DNA from: Cricetomys ansorgei
Lineage: Eukaryota; Chordata; Mammalia; Rodentia; Nesomyidae
DNA: 64,000 nt
Reading direction: 5' to 3'
Assembly: GCA_026225945.1 (NCBI GenBank)
Contig: JAMJFZ010001816.1
Coordinates: 9,524,501 to 9,588,500 of the forward strand
Positions 35,606 to 48,837 of the stretch are shown here, one piece after another (position 1 is the stretch's first letter; every line of letters starts with the position of its first letter). The notes beneath the pieces are model-generated. The model saw nothing but the letters and a program-made list of their open reading frames with translations, had not been told where the DNA came from and made no database searches. The translations under genes were made by a program, and so were the position numbers.

Positions 35606-38600
35606 TCAATGCTCCAAACAAGGGTAGTGAAGAGCTTTTTCTTCTTATCTTTCTTTCCCTTTTTTGAGCTAGAGGGAAAAAAAGCACTGTAGCAATCTGC
35701 AACAGAATTCAAGTAAAGTCTTTATACCCTCATGCCCCTTGTGTGTGTGTGTGTCTTCTATGTCTCTTAATTTTAGCTTTACGCATAGAGTGTTGTTAAG
35801 AGGCAATATCCCAACATAAATGTAGCCTTTGAATTTATCCCCTGTCCATTAAATTTTCTATACACTGACTTTGTCTATCTTCCTCTCTTGTCCTTTTTTC
35901 TGTCACTGTTTCTCGAGTTGGCAATTCATCAATGCCAACATTTCATTCATTTCAGCTGACACTGATACATTCTGTTTGTTCTGATAGCCAGGTTATTTCT
36001 TTTTAAAAGATCTCAATACCGTATGGTTTTAGTCTCAGGAGTAAAGTACCTTCTCCTTTTGTGTTGTAGCACTGTAGAAGGACAGAATCCTTCTCACCAA
36101 CCTGTGTGTTGTACATAACCATTGTTTTTATTGCATTATGTTGAGCACTGTTCTCCCTTGTGCAGCTCACTTGTTTTTTTTTTCTGTTTCATTTATGATG
36201 TTATTCTTTCATGAACATGTTACTCACATATGCCAAACATTTACACTTTCAATTTCTCCATCTCCATGCTCTCTTTAGAGCTTAATTTGGGGCAGAGAAC
36301 CTCAACAAGCTTCCTTAGAGAGAACACACATCTTGATGTTGCAGATAAATACCTTCCCTCATTTCAAACTCTTAATGAAGAAGAGATCCAAATGATAATT
36401 GTTAAGATTCAGAGAATTTGAACACACACACACTCATATGAATGAACGTGAATATATACATAGATACATACCTTTCTTTAAATTGTTAACTTTAAAATAC
36501 AGCATCAGAAGTAAAGGGCAACTATTTGGTTTAAATCAAAATTCTACATGTTGTAAGCTCTAAACATGAACATAGAGAGATATGGTGCAAAGAAATATCC
36601 ATACTATGTTTATGAAAGTCACATAATCATTAACTACAAATTAGTAAGATATCTCAATAGTTTCTGAATTTTAATATAAGAATATTTGTAAATTCTTAGT
36701 GTTCTTTCTTAAATAAAATTCTCATTTTCAAATCAATTACCTCATTTTATACTCTTAATATGTCACATAATAAAGTAAATATGAAAAGGATAATTACATT
36801 ATCAAAATATTACCTGTTAGAACACAAGTCTAATTATTCATAATAATTATGGAAAGTGTTATGTAGCAATAATGTCATCTTATTTCTTTCATGAACTGTC
36901 AACTAAACAATGTATAGAAACCAGAGAAAACACATAAGCATATTAATTCAGTAAAATTATTATACTTACATTAAGTAATAAAAGGACATATCTATTATAT
37001 TATATATTATATTCAGTGAACATTTTTCAATTTTTCTTCTCTCATACAGCTCATGAATTCTAATTTTTATTTCTAGCTAAAATATCTCATTTATAGCATT
37101 TTACATCTCATTTTAATGTTGGGAGCCTCAGTGTTACCATTTCATTGTACTTGGATGTATATTTAAACCAAGAACAGTTTTATATTTTTTGCTGACCATT
37201 TAAAAATTCCTATATAAAGTGTTTGTAGGATGCAAAGTTTCCTTAATAGAAACTGGATTATGTCCTAGATTAGACATCTGTGCCTTTAACTTTCATTCTG
37301 GCAGCTGATTTAATTTTAAAAAGAGTAAATTTCTGAAATTTTGATCAGTGCTCATGCCTTCAATAAAAACCAGAGCATGGTTGAGTTTCCTTTCAGTAAG
37401 ACTGTTCTATCCCCTGGGATACGTATGACTGTCTTGACACCAAATCATTTCTCCATGGCTGCTATTGTACAATAACAGTCGTGGCTCTATTTCAGAGTAA
37501 CCACAGAGGAACAATGAAGAGAAACATGACATCCCAGTGAGGAGCTTACATAAAAATGTAAAACTTAGGTAATTTATATCCAAAGTCCATATGTGACAGC
37601 TGACTAATGACAATCTATGAGGAAAATGTGCCAGAAAAAAGTATTTTCCCCTAGTATATCATTAACCCTCTCTTTCAGCAACACCATAAAATTGACATAA
37701 TAATAAAAATATATTAATAGATAATACGATATGATATGGCTAATATAATCTGCCTAATATGATAATATGATAGCTGACACATCAAGGTAGGTGGTAATAG
37801 AAACAAATTTCTTGTTTATCCCTTGTCTTCAATTGATTCAAGTAATAATTCAACTCCTTGGTAAATAACCATGGCTCTGATTCAGAAATTGTAACATGCG
37901 AAATTCCTAAAGAGAGAAGATAAAGCTAAGATTTTATAAATGATTATTCTTCGACTTTCTTATATAAATTATAAAAACAACAATAGAAGCACATTTTCCT
38001 CCCTTGTCTTCTTACAGTGTTAAGAAGATAGCACCTCAAGTTCTCCATCATCTTTGAGACCTCACTTATTGTGCAGGGTAATGTTATTTGTAATTGTTAA
38101 AATTTAAAAAGGAAAAATGTAGCATAATCATGAGAAGGAAAACTGTACAACAATAAAAGGATACGAAAAGACCACTACTATCAATGATAAAGTGAAAGGA
38201 ATTCACAATATGATTCTCATTGAAAAAATGAAGGCACAAAAAACAGTAGACGGTCTATGATTATGCCAATAAAAAATAAATGAAAAAAAGAAAGAAAAGC
38301 CCACGTGCATTCAGCACTAAACTAAACTAGCGGTAGATACGTAGAAATGAAGAAAGGAATCAGAGTTTGGTACTCTATGCACATGATCATCAAAAGTTTT
38401 ATTTTTTGGTTCCCTCCCTTTGGGGTCTTTATATGGTAAGTCTCTTGACACTCTTGAGAGTTTGTTTGTTTTGTCTTTTTCAGGAAAGTGTTAATTTAAC
38501 ACAGGTGTGATTTTTTTTCTGATGAAGTTACCATGACATTAAAAGGTAGTGATCAAGCAATGAGATAAAACAATAAAGCTGTCAAGCTTGATTAAGAACT

Positions 38601-39639
38601 TACATGGTTTTGTAATTGGTTAATAACTATAAAATCCATGTAAAGGATAATAGGAAGATACATTTTCACTGAAGGCTGAGAAGAGACTGTAAAAATATAC
38701 AATTTTAAATTAGAGTATAAATTTCAGGTTACACACAGTAATAGACTTTTGAAGTTTTGTTATGTTGTTTTCAAATATAAATCCCTCCTTTTAAAAAGCA
38801 ATTGTTGTATAAGTAAGAAATGAGATTAATTGTTGTCTGTTTTGCCCCAGTTACTAGATGATCCAGTTTCTACCAGCACCTGTGTTGTTTTCATGTCTCC
38901 AACAAATGAAAGCAGTGATCTTATCTTGGCATAGTTTGCAGTTCTCATAGAATATTTGTCTGGACCTATTCTCAAGCAGCTGAGATGGCCCTGTAAATTT
39001 GGTTATATTACACAGTTTTCATTGCAAGCATCATAGGCAAATTGTTTTATATTAGAGAACATCTTATCAGAGTTCACTTACTTAGAAAATAACATTGTAA
39101 GAATTTATTAAGTATGATATGATAAATGCATTTCTAAGGAAGAGTCATTCATAGTTTTAATTCATGTTACCAACAGCATAGGTAAAATATTTCTTAATTT
39201 AAAAGCATGAATGCAGTAATATGTCTCTTATTTTTCATTTCTGTTATAAATATCCAATCATGTGTTTGTTGTCTCTATTTCAAACATTCATGTTGTCTGT
39301 ATATGTATATATGTATGCTTTCAATGATGCATTAAAAATGTGACATTGAAGTAAATATCCATTTCTCTTTTGAATATTCACATACTTAAAGGGAACTATA
39401 TAGTTTTCTTCCAAAACTGTTCTATAGAAAATCTCTCACCCTAATAAATTACACTGGCAATATCCAGTTAATTTAATTAAACATAGGAGTAAGTTGTTAT
39501 ATTTTTCATTCTGAAGTCCATGCTACCAATAGTTCTTCTTGCCACATCTCATTTTCTCAATAATTCTAATTAAGAGCATATAGTCCTTTCCAAATGATTA
39601 TGTGTGCTCCTCTGAGTATTATCACTCGAAGTGTGTCAT
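35606..39639. other. Unassigned intergenic sequence
   Basis: Four kilobases without a recognised repeat or exon. Small features are (TG)n at 35741-35753, (CA)n at 36423-36432 and an AT palindromic run at 36990-37012. Sequence around 37240-37620 and 38820-39060 is more complex and could be old unique DNA. Confidence 0.45.
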
Positions 39640-40037
39640 GTAATAAATATTGATATGTAATCTATATCCTTACCAGTGGCTATCTAATCACTTTTCTTAG
39701 TGATAACTGCCACCCTAAAATGTGTGATGTAATACCTCATTGTGATTTCAACTTGCATTTCTATAAGACTAGTCATGTTTAAGAATTTTCTTTTATCTGT
39801 AGACCATTTGCATGATTGGTTCTTGTTAATGTCTATATCTATTCCTTTAATCTTTAAAATTCCACTGTTCAATTAACTGTTATTTTGCAATAGCAGGTTG
39901 TTGCACATTTTGAATATTATTAGTCCTGAAATTTATGATGGTTTGCAAATGTGTTCTTCTAATGTGTGTTTGTCTTGTTTTATTTGGTTTGTAGAAGCCA
40001 AATTTTTGTACCTGATTCTCTTCCAAGACATTATCTT
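39640..40037 (-). mobile_element. Old L1 ORF2 3' region, antisense (first segment)
   Basis: Plus-strand words cctcattgtgatttcaactt and tttctataagactagtcatg, then the atttgcatgattggttcttg segment, follow the antisense order of a mammalian-wide old L1. Interrupted by the hAT element at 40038 and resumed after it. Confidence 0.6.
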
Positions 40038-40261
40038 GAAACTATCTCAACCTGTTGATCACGAACCCCTTGGAGATCAAACAAGGCTTTCACAGATGTC
40101 ACCAAAGACCATCTACATGTCAGATATTTACATTAAAATTCACAACAGAAGTAAAATCACAATTATGAAATAGGAACAAAAATAATTTTATGGTTGTAGG
40201 TCACCACAACATGAAGAACTGTATTAAAGGATTACAGCATTAGGAAAGTTGAGAATCACTG
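40038..40261. mobile_element. SPIN-like nonautonomous hAT transposon
   Basis: About 224 bp with terminal inverted repeats of the form TCTCAACCTG (40045-40054) and, at the right end, gttgagaatcactg (40248-40261). The inner words accccttggagatcaaacaa, ggctttcacagatgtcacca, taattttatggttgtaggtc and caccacaacatgaagaactg match the order I know for SPIN elements. SPIN is a hAT family spread among tetrapods by horizontal transfer. The copy has no coding capacity and is roughly as diverged as its surroundings. The expected 8-bp target duplication is not obvious. The 91-codon frame across it is accidental. Confidence 0.8.
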
Positions 40262-40862
40262 CTACAGTATATGGCAAGGACACTTCCTCTATAGTTACCT
40301 CTACCAGCTTTACATTTGTTGAATTTTGCTTATCTTGAATCTGTTTTCAGCTGTTCCTTATGTAAGAAGTGACAGAGTTTGTTTTCGTTCTGCCTTTGGT
40401 TCTTTGTTTTTAAATTATTATTATGTCCATTGATTGCCTAAACTATATTATAAACTAAAATTTATATTTGACACCTTTGTAAAAAAAATAAGCTGACAGC
40501 TGATATATGAGTTTATTTTCAGATTCTTTGTCTTCTTCAGACAATGGATATATCTTTTTTTTTATTATTGTCTAATTTTTACTACTGTAACTTTGCAATA
40601 TATTTGTAAATATACCAGTGTGATACTTCTAGCTTTGTTGTTTAGGCAACGTTACTTTGACTATATTAGGTGTTTGATTATTCTATGCACATTTAAAGAC
40701 TTTCCTATTTCTGCCGAGGAAATGGATTCAAATTTATACTGAGATTTCATGAAAATTAGATAATTTTTAGATGATTTTGACATTTTAGCAATGTTAATTC
40801 TAGTTCATAAACATCTTAATTTCTTTGTATCATTCTCAATTGTTCATTGATATTGTATTCTG
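40262..40862 (-). mobile_element. Old L1 ORF2 region, antisense (second segment)
   Basis: Read antisense, the words ctttgcaatatatttgtaaa, tacttctagctttgttgttt and gacattttagcaatgttaat follow the order of the ORF2 endonuclease-to-RT 3' part of an old L1. Many indels; no coding capacity. Confidence 0.6.
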
Positions 40863-40949
40863 AACAGTAATAGTAATATTGTAAGTTACCAACCAATTTA
40901 GTAAGAAAGTACAAGTTTCATTAAACAATAAATATAGAATTATGGTATC

Positions 40950-41110
40950 AGTGTGTGGCCTCATTGGGAAAAAAGCCTTGTCAAGGAACTCTGATAGCCT
41001 TGGTTCAAACCCCAGATTTCATGGTGGGGTAGAAACCTATTCTCAAAAGTTCTAGCTTCCAAAGTGGACCATCATATATGTGCCCTTTTACTCACATACA
41101 TCAATAACAT
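40950..41110 (+). repeat. B3 SINE, sense, diverged
   Basis: In order: a tRNA-like start, ctgatagccttggttcaaac (decayed B box), atttcatggtggggtagaaa, ccaaagtggaccatcatata, and a CACATACATCAATAA tail. It sits between antisense and sense L1 pieces. Confidence 0.65.
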
Positions 41111-41159
41111 TCATTCACAAGCACTATAATAAGAAATTAAGAATATACCATTATCATAT

Positions 41160-41690
41160 AATACAATAATCCCATTTCTTTTTTTGTGTTGAAAGGAAAT
41201 AATGCTAACATGTTAAAGAACTATCTGGATCTCTAAATACATAATTGTATTATTCATGATAGTCAAGATGTTTAAACACTCAAACTGCCTAGCAGTATAA
41301 GAACAGATTTTCAAAATGTGATGTGTTTGTGCAATGAAATGCTAATCAGCCTTAAAATAAAACCCATGAGATGCTATCATTTACCACAGCCTGGATAAAA
41401 CAACAGGACCATTGTAGTAAGTGAAACAAGGCATGCACAGAGAAAATCACCATATGCTCTCATTTTTGTACTCTGAATTATTTCAATGCATGGAAGAAAG
41501 AATTAGAACAACACATACCAGATCCTGAAGGTATGGGAAGAACATCGTTTGTCAAAGGCCACAAAGTATTTGAGAGATGAATAGAGCTGATGATATGCAG
41601 TATCATGTATTATAGTGTGTTTAGTATTCCAAAACATTTTAAAAATGATTGTTTAGTGAAATAAAACAAGTACAGAGACAAATACCATTT
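41160..41690 (+). mobile_element. Old L1 ORF2 3' end, sense
   Basis: Sense words tattcatgatagtcaagatg, then gcaatgaaatgctaatcagc, then gtagtaagtgaaacaaggca correspond to the C-terminal end of ORF2 in an old, mammalian-wide L1. Many substitutions and no open frame. Confidence 0.75.
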
Positions 41691-42369
41691 GTACACCACA
41701 AAGAACTTTTTAAGAGATAAAAATACATTAATCTGATTTGATCATGCAACATGCATGCATTGTACCTTGTAAATATCTGCAGTTAATATACAATTAGAAA
41801 TAAAAGAATGAGTAGCAAAAAAGTTAATAAATTAATGCTTAGTATAACACATACTTAAAAGTGTTATTCTGCTTTCTGAAACATCTAAATATTTTACTTA
41901 TTAAGTCTAACCTATTGCTCATAACCAGAAAATCTGTAATTTAAAATCTGTATTTTCCCCAAAACAATACTCAATAACCTTCAAGTCAGTAAGCTATTTG
42001 ATAGTTAAATACAGAAAGTCTATTCCTTCCGCAAGCAGCAGGTTCTTCTACCTTTCCCAGTTTGTGAGGTCACCTTTATGCCTCGTAAAGGACTTTGACA
42101 GATACTTGAGACTATTGTCCTAGCTACACACACATCAGTGCACATGCTCTCTTCTGAAATATTCTATTCCTTCACAAACCACAGATTATTCATCACTTTT
42201 TTCTTTCTCTCCAATTGTTCTTTCTTCAAAAACAGTAATATAAAGTTCGTTCTTTATTTCTAGTTCCTAAAATATAATCTCTAATAGAAAAAAGAAGAAT
42301 CATTTTCTTGCTAAACAGCTTACTGCTAATATCTATCAAATATCCTATCTATCTCTCACTGAAAAATAT
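41691..42369. other. Unassigned intergenic sequence
   Basis: AT-rich; nothing recognised. Confidence 0.5.
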
Positions 42370-42870
42370 AAAAATTCAATAGCTTAACGGAACACAGATT
42401 TGTTACTCTCTAGTTCTGGAGGTCAGAGTTAAAAATGTTTTTCAGTAGATGAAAATGATACTGCTGGCAGGTGAAACTATTTTTTCAGAGCGCTTAGGAG
42501 TATTTGTTATTGTTTCTTTTAAGGGATTTCATATATGTATCCATCAGTATTTGGTTCTTATCCCCATGCAAAAGTAGAGTGGATAAATACGTTTTCATTG
42601 CATTGTCATCTTCCTGGTTCTGTTGCTTTGCCGTTATCATCCTTTCACTGAGAATCTCTTGATTATATTAGATCCAGGTAATTAACCTAGAATAACTTCT
42701 TCATCTCAAGGTCACACAATTACACATCCTTATTTCATCTGAGTTATAAAGTCCTACTCGACAAGATTTTTAACAGATTCATATAGCTGGAAGAATAACA
42801 CAGGATTTCAAGTTGCCCATTTTTGTACCTAAACCAGTAGGTACTCATCATGGGTTTTAATAAATGTTAA
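42370..42870. repeat. Possible old mammalian LTR or MaLR remnant
   Basis: The words ttactctctagttctggagg and gtcagagttaaaaatg, then at 42660-42710 attatattagatccaggtaa and atctcaaggtcacacaatta, echo in order an old LTR-type repeat seen across placental mammals. Divergence is very high. Confidence 0.35.
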
Positions 42871-44039
42871 ATTTTCGTGTTTACTCAGCATCCACTATTT
42901 GAATTTAACTTAGTAGCTTGGTGATTTTTTTTTCTTTATAGAAACACTCTCAAATTTATTAAAAAGAAGTCTTTACTTGTTTATTTTAATGATTTTTAGA
43001 AACTCCACACATGAACATTAGATATGTGTACTTTCTACCCCTCTGCACCCCCAATACACTTCACATTTTGCATCTCTTTCCACCCAAATTCATAATTGTT
43101 TCTTTAATTATTATTGTGACTTATATAGTCATATGTACGAATTTGATAATTTATTGTATAGTGAGGAATATTCAACAACGAATCAGTGTTCATAATCATT
43201 AACATTTCTTGTTATCAGTTTGAACTCCTGTCTGTAGAATGCTAATGATAAAATTGTCTTCAGTATAAATAATAAAATGGCTCCATTCAAAGCATCTGTT
43301 ATCACACTGTCATTGACTTGGGAACTTGTGTTTGTCCAAGTAGGCTCTAAGAAAGGGCCATAAAAGGTTACTTCAGTCTCAAGTTCCTATTATTTCCTGA
43401 CACCTGTCAGTTGCCTCTTTTCACATCTGTTCTGAAATGGTTTATCATTTCAGCTCCATTCAATTTCCAGTATTTGTGACTCATTCTGCTTTTCTTCATC
43501 ACTTCCCCAAAAGTAATCATAAGCTCTCTCAATTGCTTTGGAAAGAGGAAGTGGAACACATTTAATTGGCTCATCACAATCTAAACTTCATTCTATACAA
43601 TTCCCGAAATGTATCAAATCATGTTTTAAAAATAATTTTCAACTGGTGACAAATCTAAACTCTTATTTCATGTGTCCTATCATAAGGGCTCATTGTTCCT
43701 ATAAATCTTGGAAGGCTTCAGGAAAACATATGTGCAATTTCTATCACTCAACTGCTTTCCTCTTTCTTGGTGTTTGCATGGAAATTGTGAGTTATTTAAT
43801 GCATCATACATTTTTTTCTGGATTAATATATGTACTATTTTCCTATGATAATATGCTCATATTTATTAAATTTTAAGTGTATTCTCTGTCACTTTATCTT
43901 TACTATTCTTATTTATTTCTTGATTAATCCAAAAGTCCTTTATTTTATTGGCTGGCCTTCTTTCCATATCCAATGACTAAATACATATAGTTTAAGAGTA
44001 TATAACCGTCAAAAATTGCCTAAAAATAGAAAGGGGGCA
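42871..44039. other. Unassigned intergenic sequence
   Basis: A possible antisense L1 3' end at about 42970-43110 (pyrimidine-rich, with accccctaatac-like words) is too weak to name. Frames of 63 and 112 codons are unsupported. Confidence 0.4.
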
Positions 44040-44155
44040 AGGTAATTTTTTTCTATAATCTTTGCTTTATTGAAATGAAATTTTCCCCCCATCCACTACA
44101 GTCCTCAGATCTTGTTTGCATGGCAGGCACTTTACTGAGTTGTCTCTCCAAGCTC
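44040..44155 (-). repeat. B3/B2-type SINE end, antisense
   Basis: tcagatcttgtttgcatggc, aggcactttactgagttgtc and tctccaagctc are the tRNA-like promoter half of a rodent SINE read antisense. Confidence 0.6.
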
Positions 44156-44584
44156 ATTTCTGATTTTTTCTCTCTCTTTTCTCTTTAGCCAATAAAGCTA
44201 AGAGATTGTGTTTCATTTGATTTTGCCAACAACACATACCTAGACTTTCTTTGGAAGAAGGAATACCAAATGAGAAATTACCTCCATCAAATTGAACTGT
44301 GGGCATGTTTGAGGGCATTTTCTTGGTTGTTGATTGATGTGGAAACATCCATCTATTGTAGGTTATTCCATATCAGAGAAGGTGGGCCTGGGATGTCTAA
44401 GAATAATAACTGGGCAAGCCAGGAGAAGTAAGGCAGTAAGCAACAACCCACTATGGTCTCTGCTTCAGTTCCTGCTATTGATGTCTCCTTGAGTTTCCAC
44501 CTGGCTTTTGTCGCTGATGGACAGTAACTTTTAGGCTAAAAATAACCATTGCCCTCCCCACAAATAAAGATAACATAAAAAGAT
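44156..44584. other. Unassigned intergenic sequence
   Basis: Nothing recognised. Confidence 0.5.
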
Positions 44585-44730
44585 TTTTTTTTCTATACAG
44601 CATATTCAGATTATGGTTTCCTTTGCCTGAATTCCTCCCAGGTTCGCTTCACATTTCCTCCCTAAAATCCATTCCACTTGGGGGAGGTAGTACACTGTAC
44701 TGTCTCATTTAGTTTGTGTACTATTGTGCA
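44585..44730 (-). mobile_element. L1 3' end, antisense
   Basis: Poly-T at 44585-44593, then cagattatggtttcctttgc and ctgaattcctcccaggttcg, the antisense 3' UTR of a 5'-truncated rodent L1. Confidence 0.55.
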
Positions 44731-46019
44731 TTTATTTACTACCAGATATTTGCATCTCTGTTTTAATTAGTTTCCCAGTTTCACAGGGCTCTGCAGGAAG
44801 TTGATTGGCTCCTTTGTTACTGGTCTGAGGTGAGTAGAACTTGTAGCAAATGGTGAAAAGGATCTTTGATAGACACAGAAACAGTTGGTAAAGGGAGGGG
44901 GAAGGGCAGCAGGAAGGGAGGCAGAGATAAGCATTTCAAGCAAAGCAGGTATTTCTTCATCCATATACTAGGTTTATATATGTTTCACTTAATATATATC
45001 TAAAATGAATTTGTCACTTTAAAAATACCTCAACCTTATAGTTTCCATTTTCTGAGGCAATGGTTTCTAAAAATATATTCACTCTGAACACCAACGTTTG
45101 CTGAAATTATATTCAAGGATAAATTTGTCATCACATTTAGATTTTCTAGTCAATAAAATGTTTAATTTAATGAATTCTGAGAGTAAAATGTGAACTCTTA
45201 CTGTTATTTCCTACTTAGCATTAGTCACGTTATCTGGAAGAAAAATTCAATCAAATAATCCACAAATTATTCAGACATGTGTTAGGAGAGATTATACTAT
45301 CAGTTTTGTCAGGGTTTTAACTTGTTTTAAATTTAATTTGGTTGAATATGTGTAATTTATTGAAATCATGATTAATGTATTTCAATTACATTATATAATT
45401 TTATTGAGTATAAACTTTTAGAATGGCTTTCTTTATATAAATATCTATTCTTCAATACTTGTGAAATCCAAAGAAATAATTTAATTGGAAAAGTGTTTGG
45501 GGGCTTATTATGGTTACAGTGGAAATGATACATATTATAAATTATTAAAATAAAAATGATATATGTGAAAAATACAGAGACATATTTAAGCACACACCCT
45601 GTTCTTACATTCTACCCATTTTGATATTAGTATTCTAAAATTTCATATGGATTAAATTTTATTGCATTTGTATTGCATTTGGGAAATTAAAATTTAGCTA
45701 TCACATTAGATTATGAACTTTGAATTAAAGGATGATTTAAAATTCTTTCTTGTCAATATAGACGAAAACACATATATACTGGAAAGAAAATGCTCAGTGA
45801 TGAAGCATTTTTTAGCATGCATTAGCCCAGAAAGTGAACATCAAAATTACAATGTGGGCAGAAGTATTCTTTCATAACCCAGATATTAACCTCCTTCTTA
45901 AAAAGCCATAAATGAATTATAGATTAATAACTAAAATAAGCTATTTATTTCTATCCTTTGACATTTATTAGGTTGAAAAAGTAATCAATAATAAATTAGT
46001 TGTTGAGCATTTTTTGACA
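44731..46019. other. Unassigned intergenic sequence
   Basis: AT-rich; frames of 65-73 codons on the minus strand are unsupported. Confidence 0.5.
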
Positions 46020-46260
46020 GGTGAACCATTTTATTTATATATTTGTCTCTATGTGTGTATATGTCATTCATACATGTATACATATGCATGGATATGTGCC
46101 TATGTAAGCATGAAATTGGAGTTCCAGGATGATATCAGGTCCATTACCTGGTAACTTACCAACACTTTTTTTTTTTTTTTTTTTGTCGGACAGGCCTGGA
46201 ACTGAACCTGTATACCAGCATACTCCAAGAACATTCCTGTTCTATCCTCATTAGGTTTTC
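46020..46260 (-). repeat. Diverged B3-like piece followed by a B1 fragment, antisense
   Basis: The part to 46165 has the TG/CA-rich tail and ggagttccaggatgatatca order of an antisense B3. A T17 run at 46168-46184, followed by ggacaggcctggaactgaac and ctgtataccagc, looks like a truncated antisense B1. Confidence 0.45.
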
Positions 46261-47371
46261 AGACTACCTCTCAAGAGTCCCTTAATTTTTGCTGCCTCTT
46301 CTGTATTCCTTCATTTGTTCCCATCTTTTCTCTCCCTCAGACCACATTTTAATTAATAGATTTAGATAGCTTATGGAACATTTGACACTAAAATATCCTT
46401 TAGTAATCATACTGGCATTATGGTAGTAGACTGTAAAACAAACTGTAAAATTTTGCAGTTCATCATTTGCTTCTCACTTTATTTAATAAATATTGTATAT
46501 TAGCTTAGTATGTACAATAATTGATAAGAAATAAAATATCCATAATAAAGTTTTTATGATATTGACAACTAGTGCATTGAATAAGTATATTTGGATAATG
46601 CATTACTAACATTCATAATTTATAATTTGATTTTTTGAAGGGCCACCTTTATTGTCTTCTCAACATTTTCTTTTTTCATATAGGCAGTTTAATATGGACA
46701 ATACAGTCTTTCATTATTAAATCAATCCTGTGAGATAGTTAATACTTTATTATTACTTCTTTCCCTATTAAAAAACAAAAACCAACAACAACAACAAAAA
46801 ATCCAACTCAGTAGTGATGGTTTCCACAATTGTCCCTAAATTACAAAATCACAACTGTTCAAGCTAGTTCTAAATTAGCAACAGCAGGATTGCTACAAGT
46901 TGAAGACCTGTCTGACATTATTAACACTCAGCAGAATAAAAGTTATACTACTCCAGAAGACAAATAGTGACTACATTTGGGAAAGAGGAAGTACACTGAG
47001 ACCAGCTGAGACTTTCAAATTAGATTATAAGACGTAGGGCTGCCAATGGCATTTAATCAATATGTACATTAAGAGTCTCATAAATATAGTCTTCTGAGTT
47101 CTAATAATCCTCCTGCAAATGGGTATCCTCCACAGCAGCCACCTTCCCAGAACCATAGAACAGCAAATCCAGACATAGAGTCTGAACTATATATGACTCA
47201 GATAGCATTCTCTTGATACTGATCACATCTATATCAAATAGAGCATTATTCATAGAGTTCCATGCTTTCTGGTTGGAAGAATGAAATAAGCACACTTTCA
47301 TAATTTGAGTGCTGATCCAAAACCAACTCCAAATATTTCAAATAAGATATAAGAAAACAGTTAAAATGATT
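46261..47371. other. Unassigned intergenic sequence
   Basis: Nothing recognised beyond a CAACAAC run at 46783-46797. Confidence 0.5.
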
Positions 47372-47674
47372 TACTTGGGAACAGGGAATGGCTCAGTATG
47401 TAAACTGCCTCCTGTTGAGGACCAGATTTTGGCTCAGTCACAGCAACATCAACTGAGTATGCATGGTATTGTGTGTTAAGACATTTCCTGGAAAGATACA
47501 GTGCATAAGTCAACTCACTCCAGATTGGAGATCATGGTAGATCAAAGTATAGATTCAACCAAAATCTAACTTGGTGAGCCAATGAGTATTATTGGGGTTA
47601 GTTACAGGAATATAGGTGAGGGTTACAGGAGCATAAAGAACTCAAAGACAGCTGTATCAACAAATGCACTCCAT
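47372..47674 (+). repeat. tRNA-derived SINE-like sequence
   Basis: The first 60 nt (acagggaatggctcagtatg, then actgcctcctgttgaggacc) resemble the promoter half of a B2/B3-type SINE. From 47560 onward, acttggtgagccaatgagta and agggttacaggagcataaag belong to a muroid repeat I recognise but cannot name. Confidence 0.45.
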
Positions 47675-47772
47675 TAAAAAGAAAGAAAGAGAGAAGAAAG
47701 AAAGAAAAAGAAATAAAGGAAGGAAGGAAGAAAGAAAGGAAGAAAGGAAGAAAGGAAGAAAAATGAAGAAAA

Positions 47773-47807
<35 letters not shown>

Positions 47808-47808
47808 A
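47675..47808. repeat. (GAAA)n/(GGAA)n plus (AATA)n microsatellite
   Basis: A purine tract to 47770 is followed by about nine AATA units at 47771-47808. The 134-codon minus-strand frame is a Phe/Leu/Ser-rich read-through. Confidence 0.95.
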
Positions 47809-48837
47809 ATGTGTTGTGGAAGTTTATTTTTAGTTATATTTAAAATAAATGTTTTTATTTGCTGTTGGAAAAAAGGAATGCATAGATATTGGCATTTTGT
47901 ATTGTCTGCAGGTGTTGGGTTTCCATGGGGGATGTTTAATTGCTTATGATCTGCACATGGTAACAGTAGAATATCTGAGAAGTTCTGAAAGAATAAAAAC
48001 ACCTGAGCTCATTTGCTCAGGGTTCCACTATTGAGTAGGCATTAACCATAACAGTGGTTCCCTCTGCTGAGGTCTGACAGAATTTGGACCTATGATAATG
48101 CCTCCATGACTCTCTTGGCGAGCCACAACAGCAGCCTAACTATTACAAATACGTTCTTAGTTCTTTACATGATGTGAAAGAATTTTCTTGGAAAAATTCA
48201 GTTCTGAAATATGTCTCTTTTTATGATATTAAATCATGACATACCTGGAATAGATAGAAAATAGTATATAGAAAGAAACCTTAACCTCAGGTTATAGACA
48301 ATTAGAAAACAGTCAAAATTCTGTTTTGGTCTCTTAGTCTTAAAACATATTCCATTTTGGTGAAATCATATTTCATGTTTTCAAATTTTAATACTTTAAC
48401 CTGCTTCTGATTAAAACAGAAAATAAATATATAATATTCAAGATCTTAAAAATGGAAATACTTGTAACAGGCTGATCAATTACAGATCTCAAGTAACACA
48501 GCTGAAGATCCCCAATATATCATATACCAGAAGAGTATTAAAAATACACTATTTTTTAATTTACAGCTTCCATGTCTCCAAATTATACTCACTCAGAATT
48601 CAAAGAATAGGCAAGAAGAAAATTTTCGCATTCTTGACTATATGATCACTGGTTTCTAAATACACTCAAATACACAGAAACACAGTGTATATTTCATACA
48701 TAATTTAATTTGTCCATTTATTTGAATATGCCATTTATTTATGTAAGCACATTTTAAACATGTATATATGAGAAACATAAAAAGATATAAAATATTTGTA
48801 GCAATAGATTCACCAGCTGTAGCTGTTGCTTCGGGCA
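47809..48837. other. Unassigned intergenic sequence
   Basis: Nothing recognised. Confidence 0.5.

Noticed and set aside
35401..35712. Overlapping 90-103-codon frames on both strands with Lys/Glu/Gly/Arg or Phe/Leu/Pro/Ser repeats
   Set aside because: They are read-throughs of the TTCC/CT microsatellite.
47598..48002. 134-codon minus-strand frame
   Set aside because: Its centre is the AATA and GAAA microsatellite. No domain on either side.
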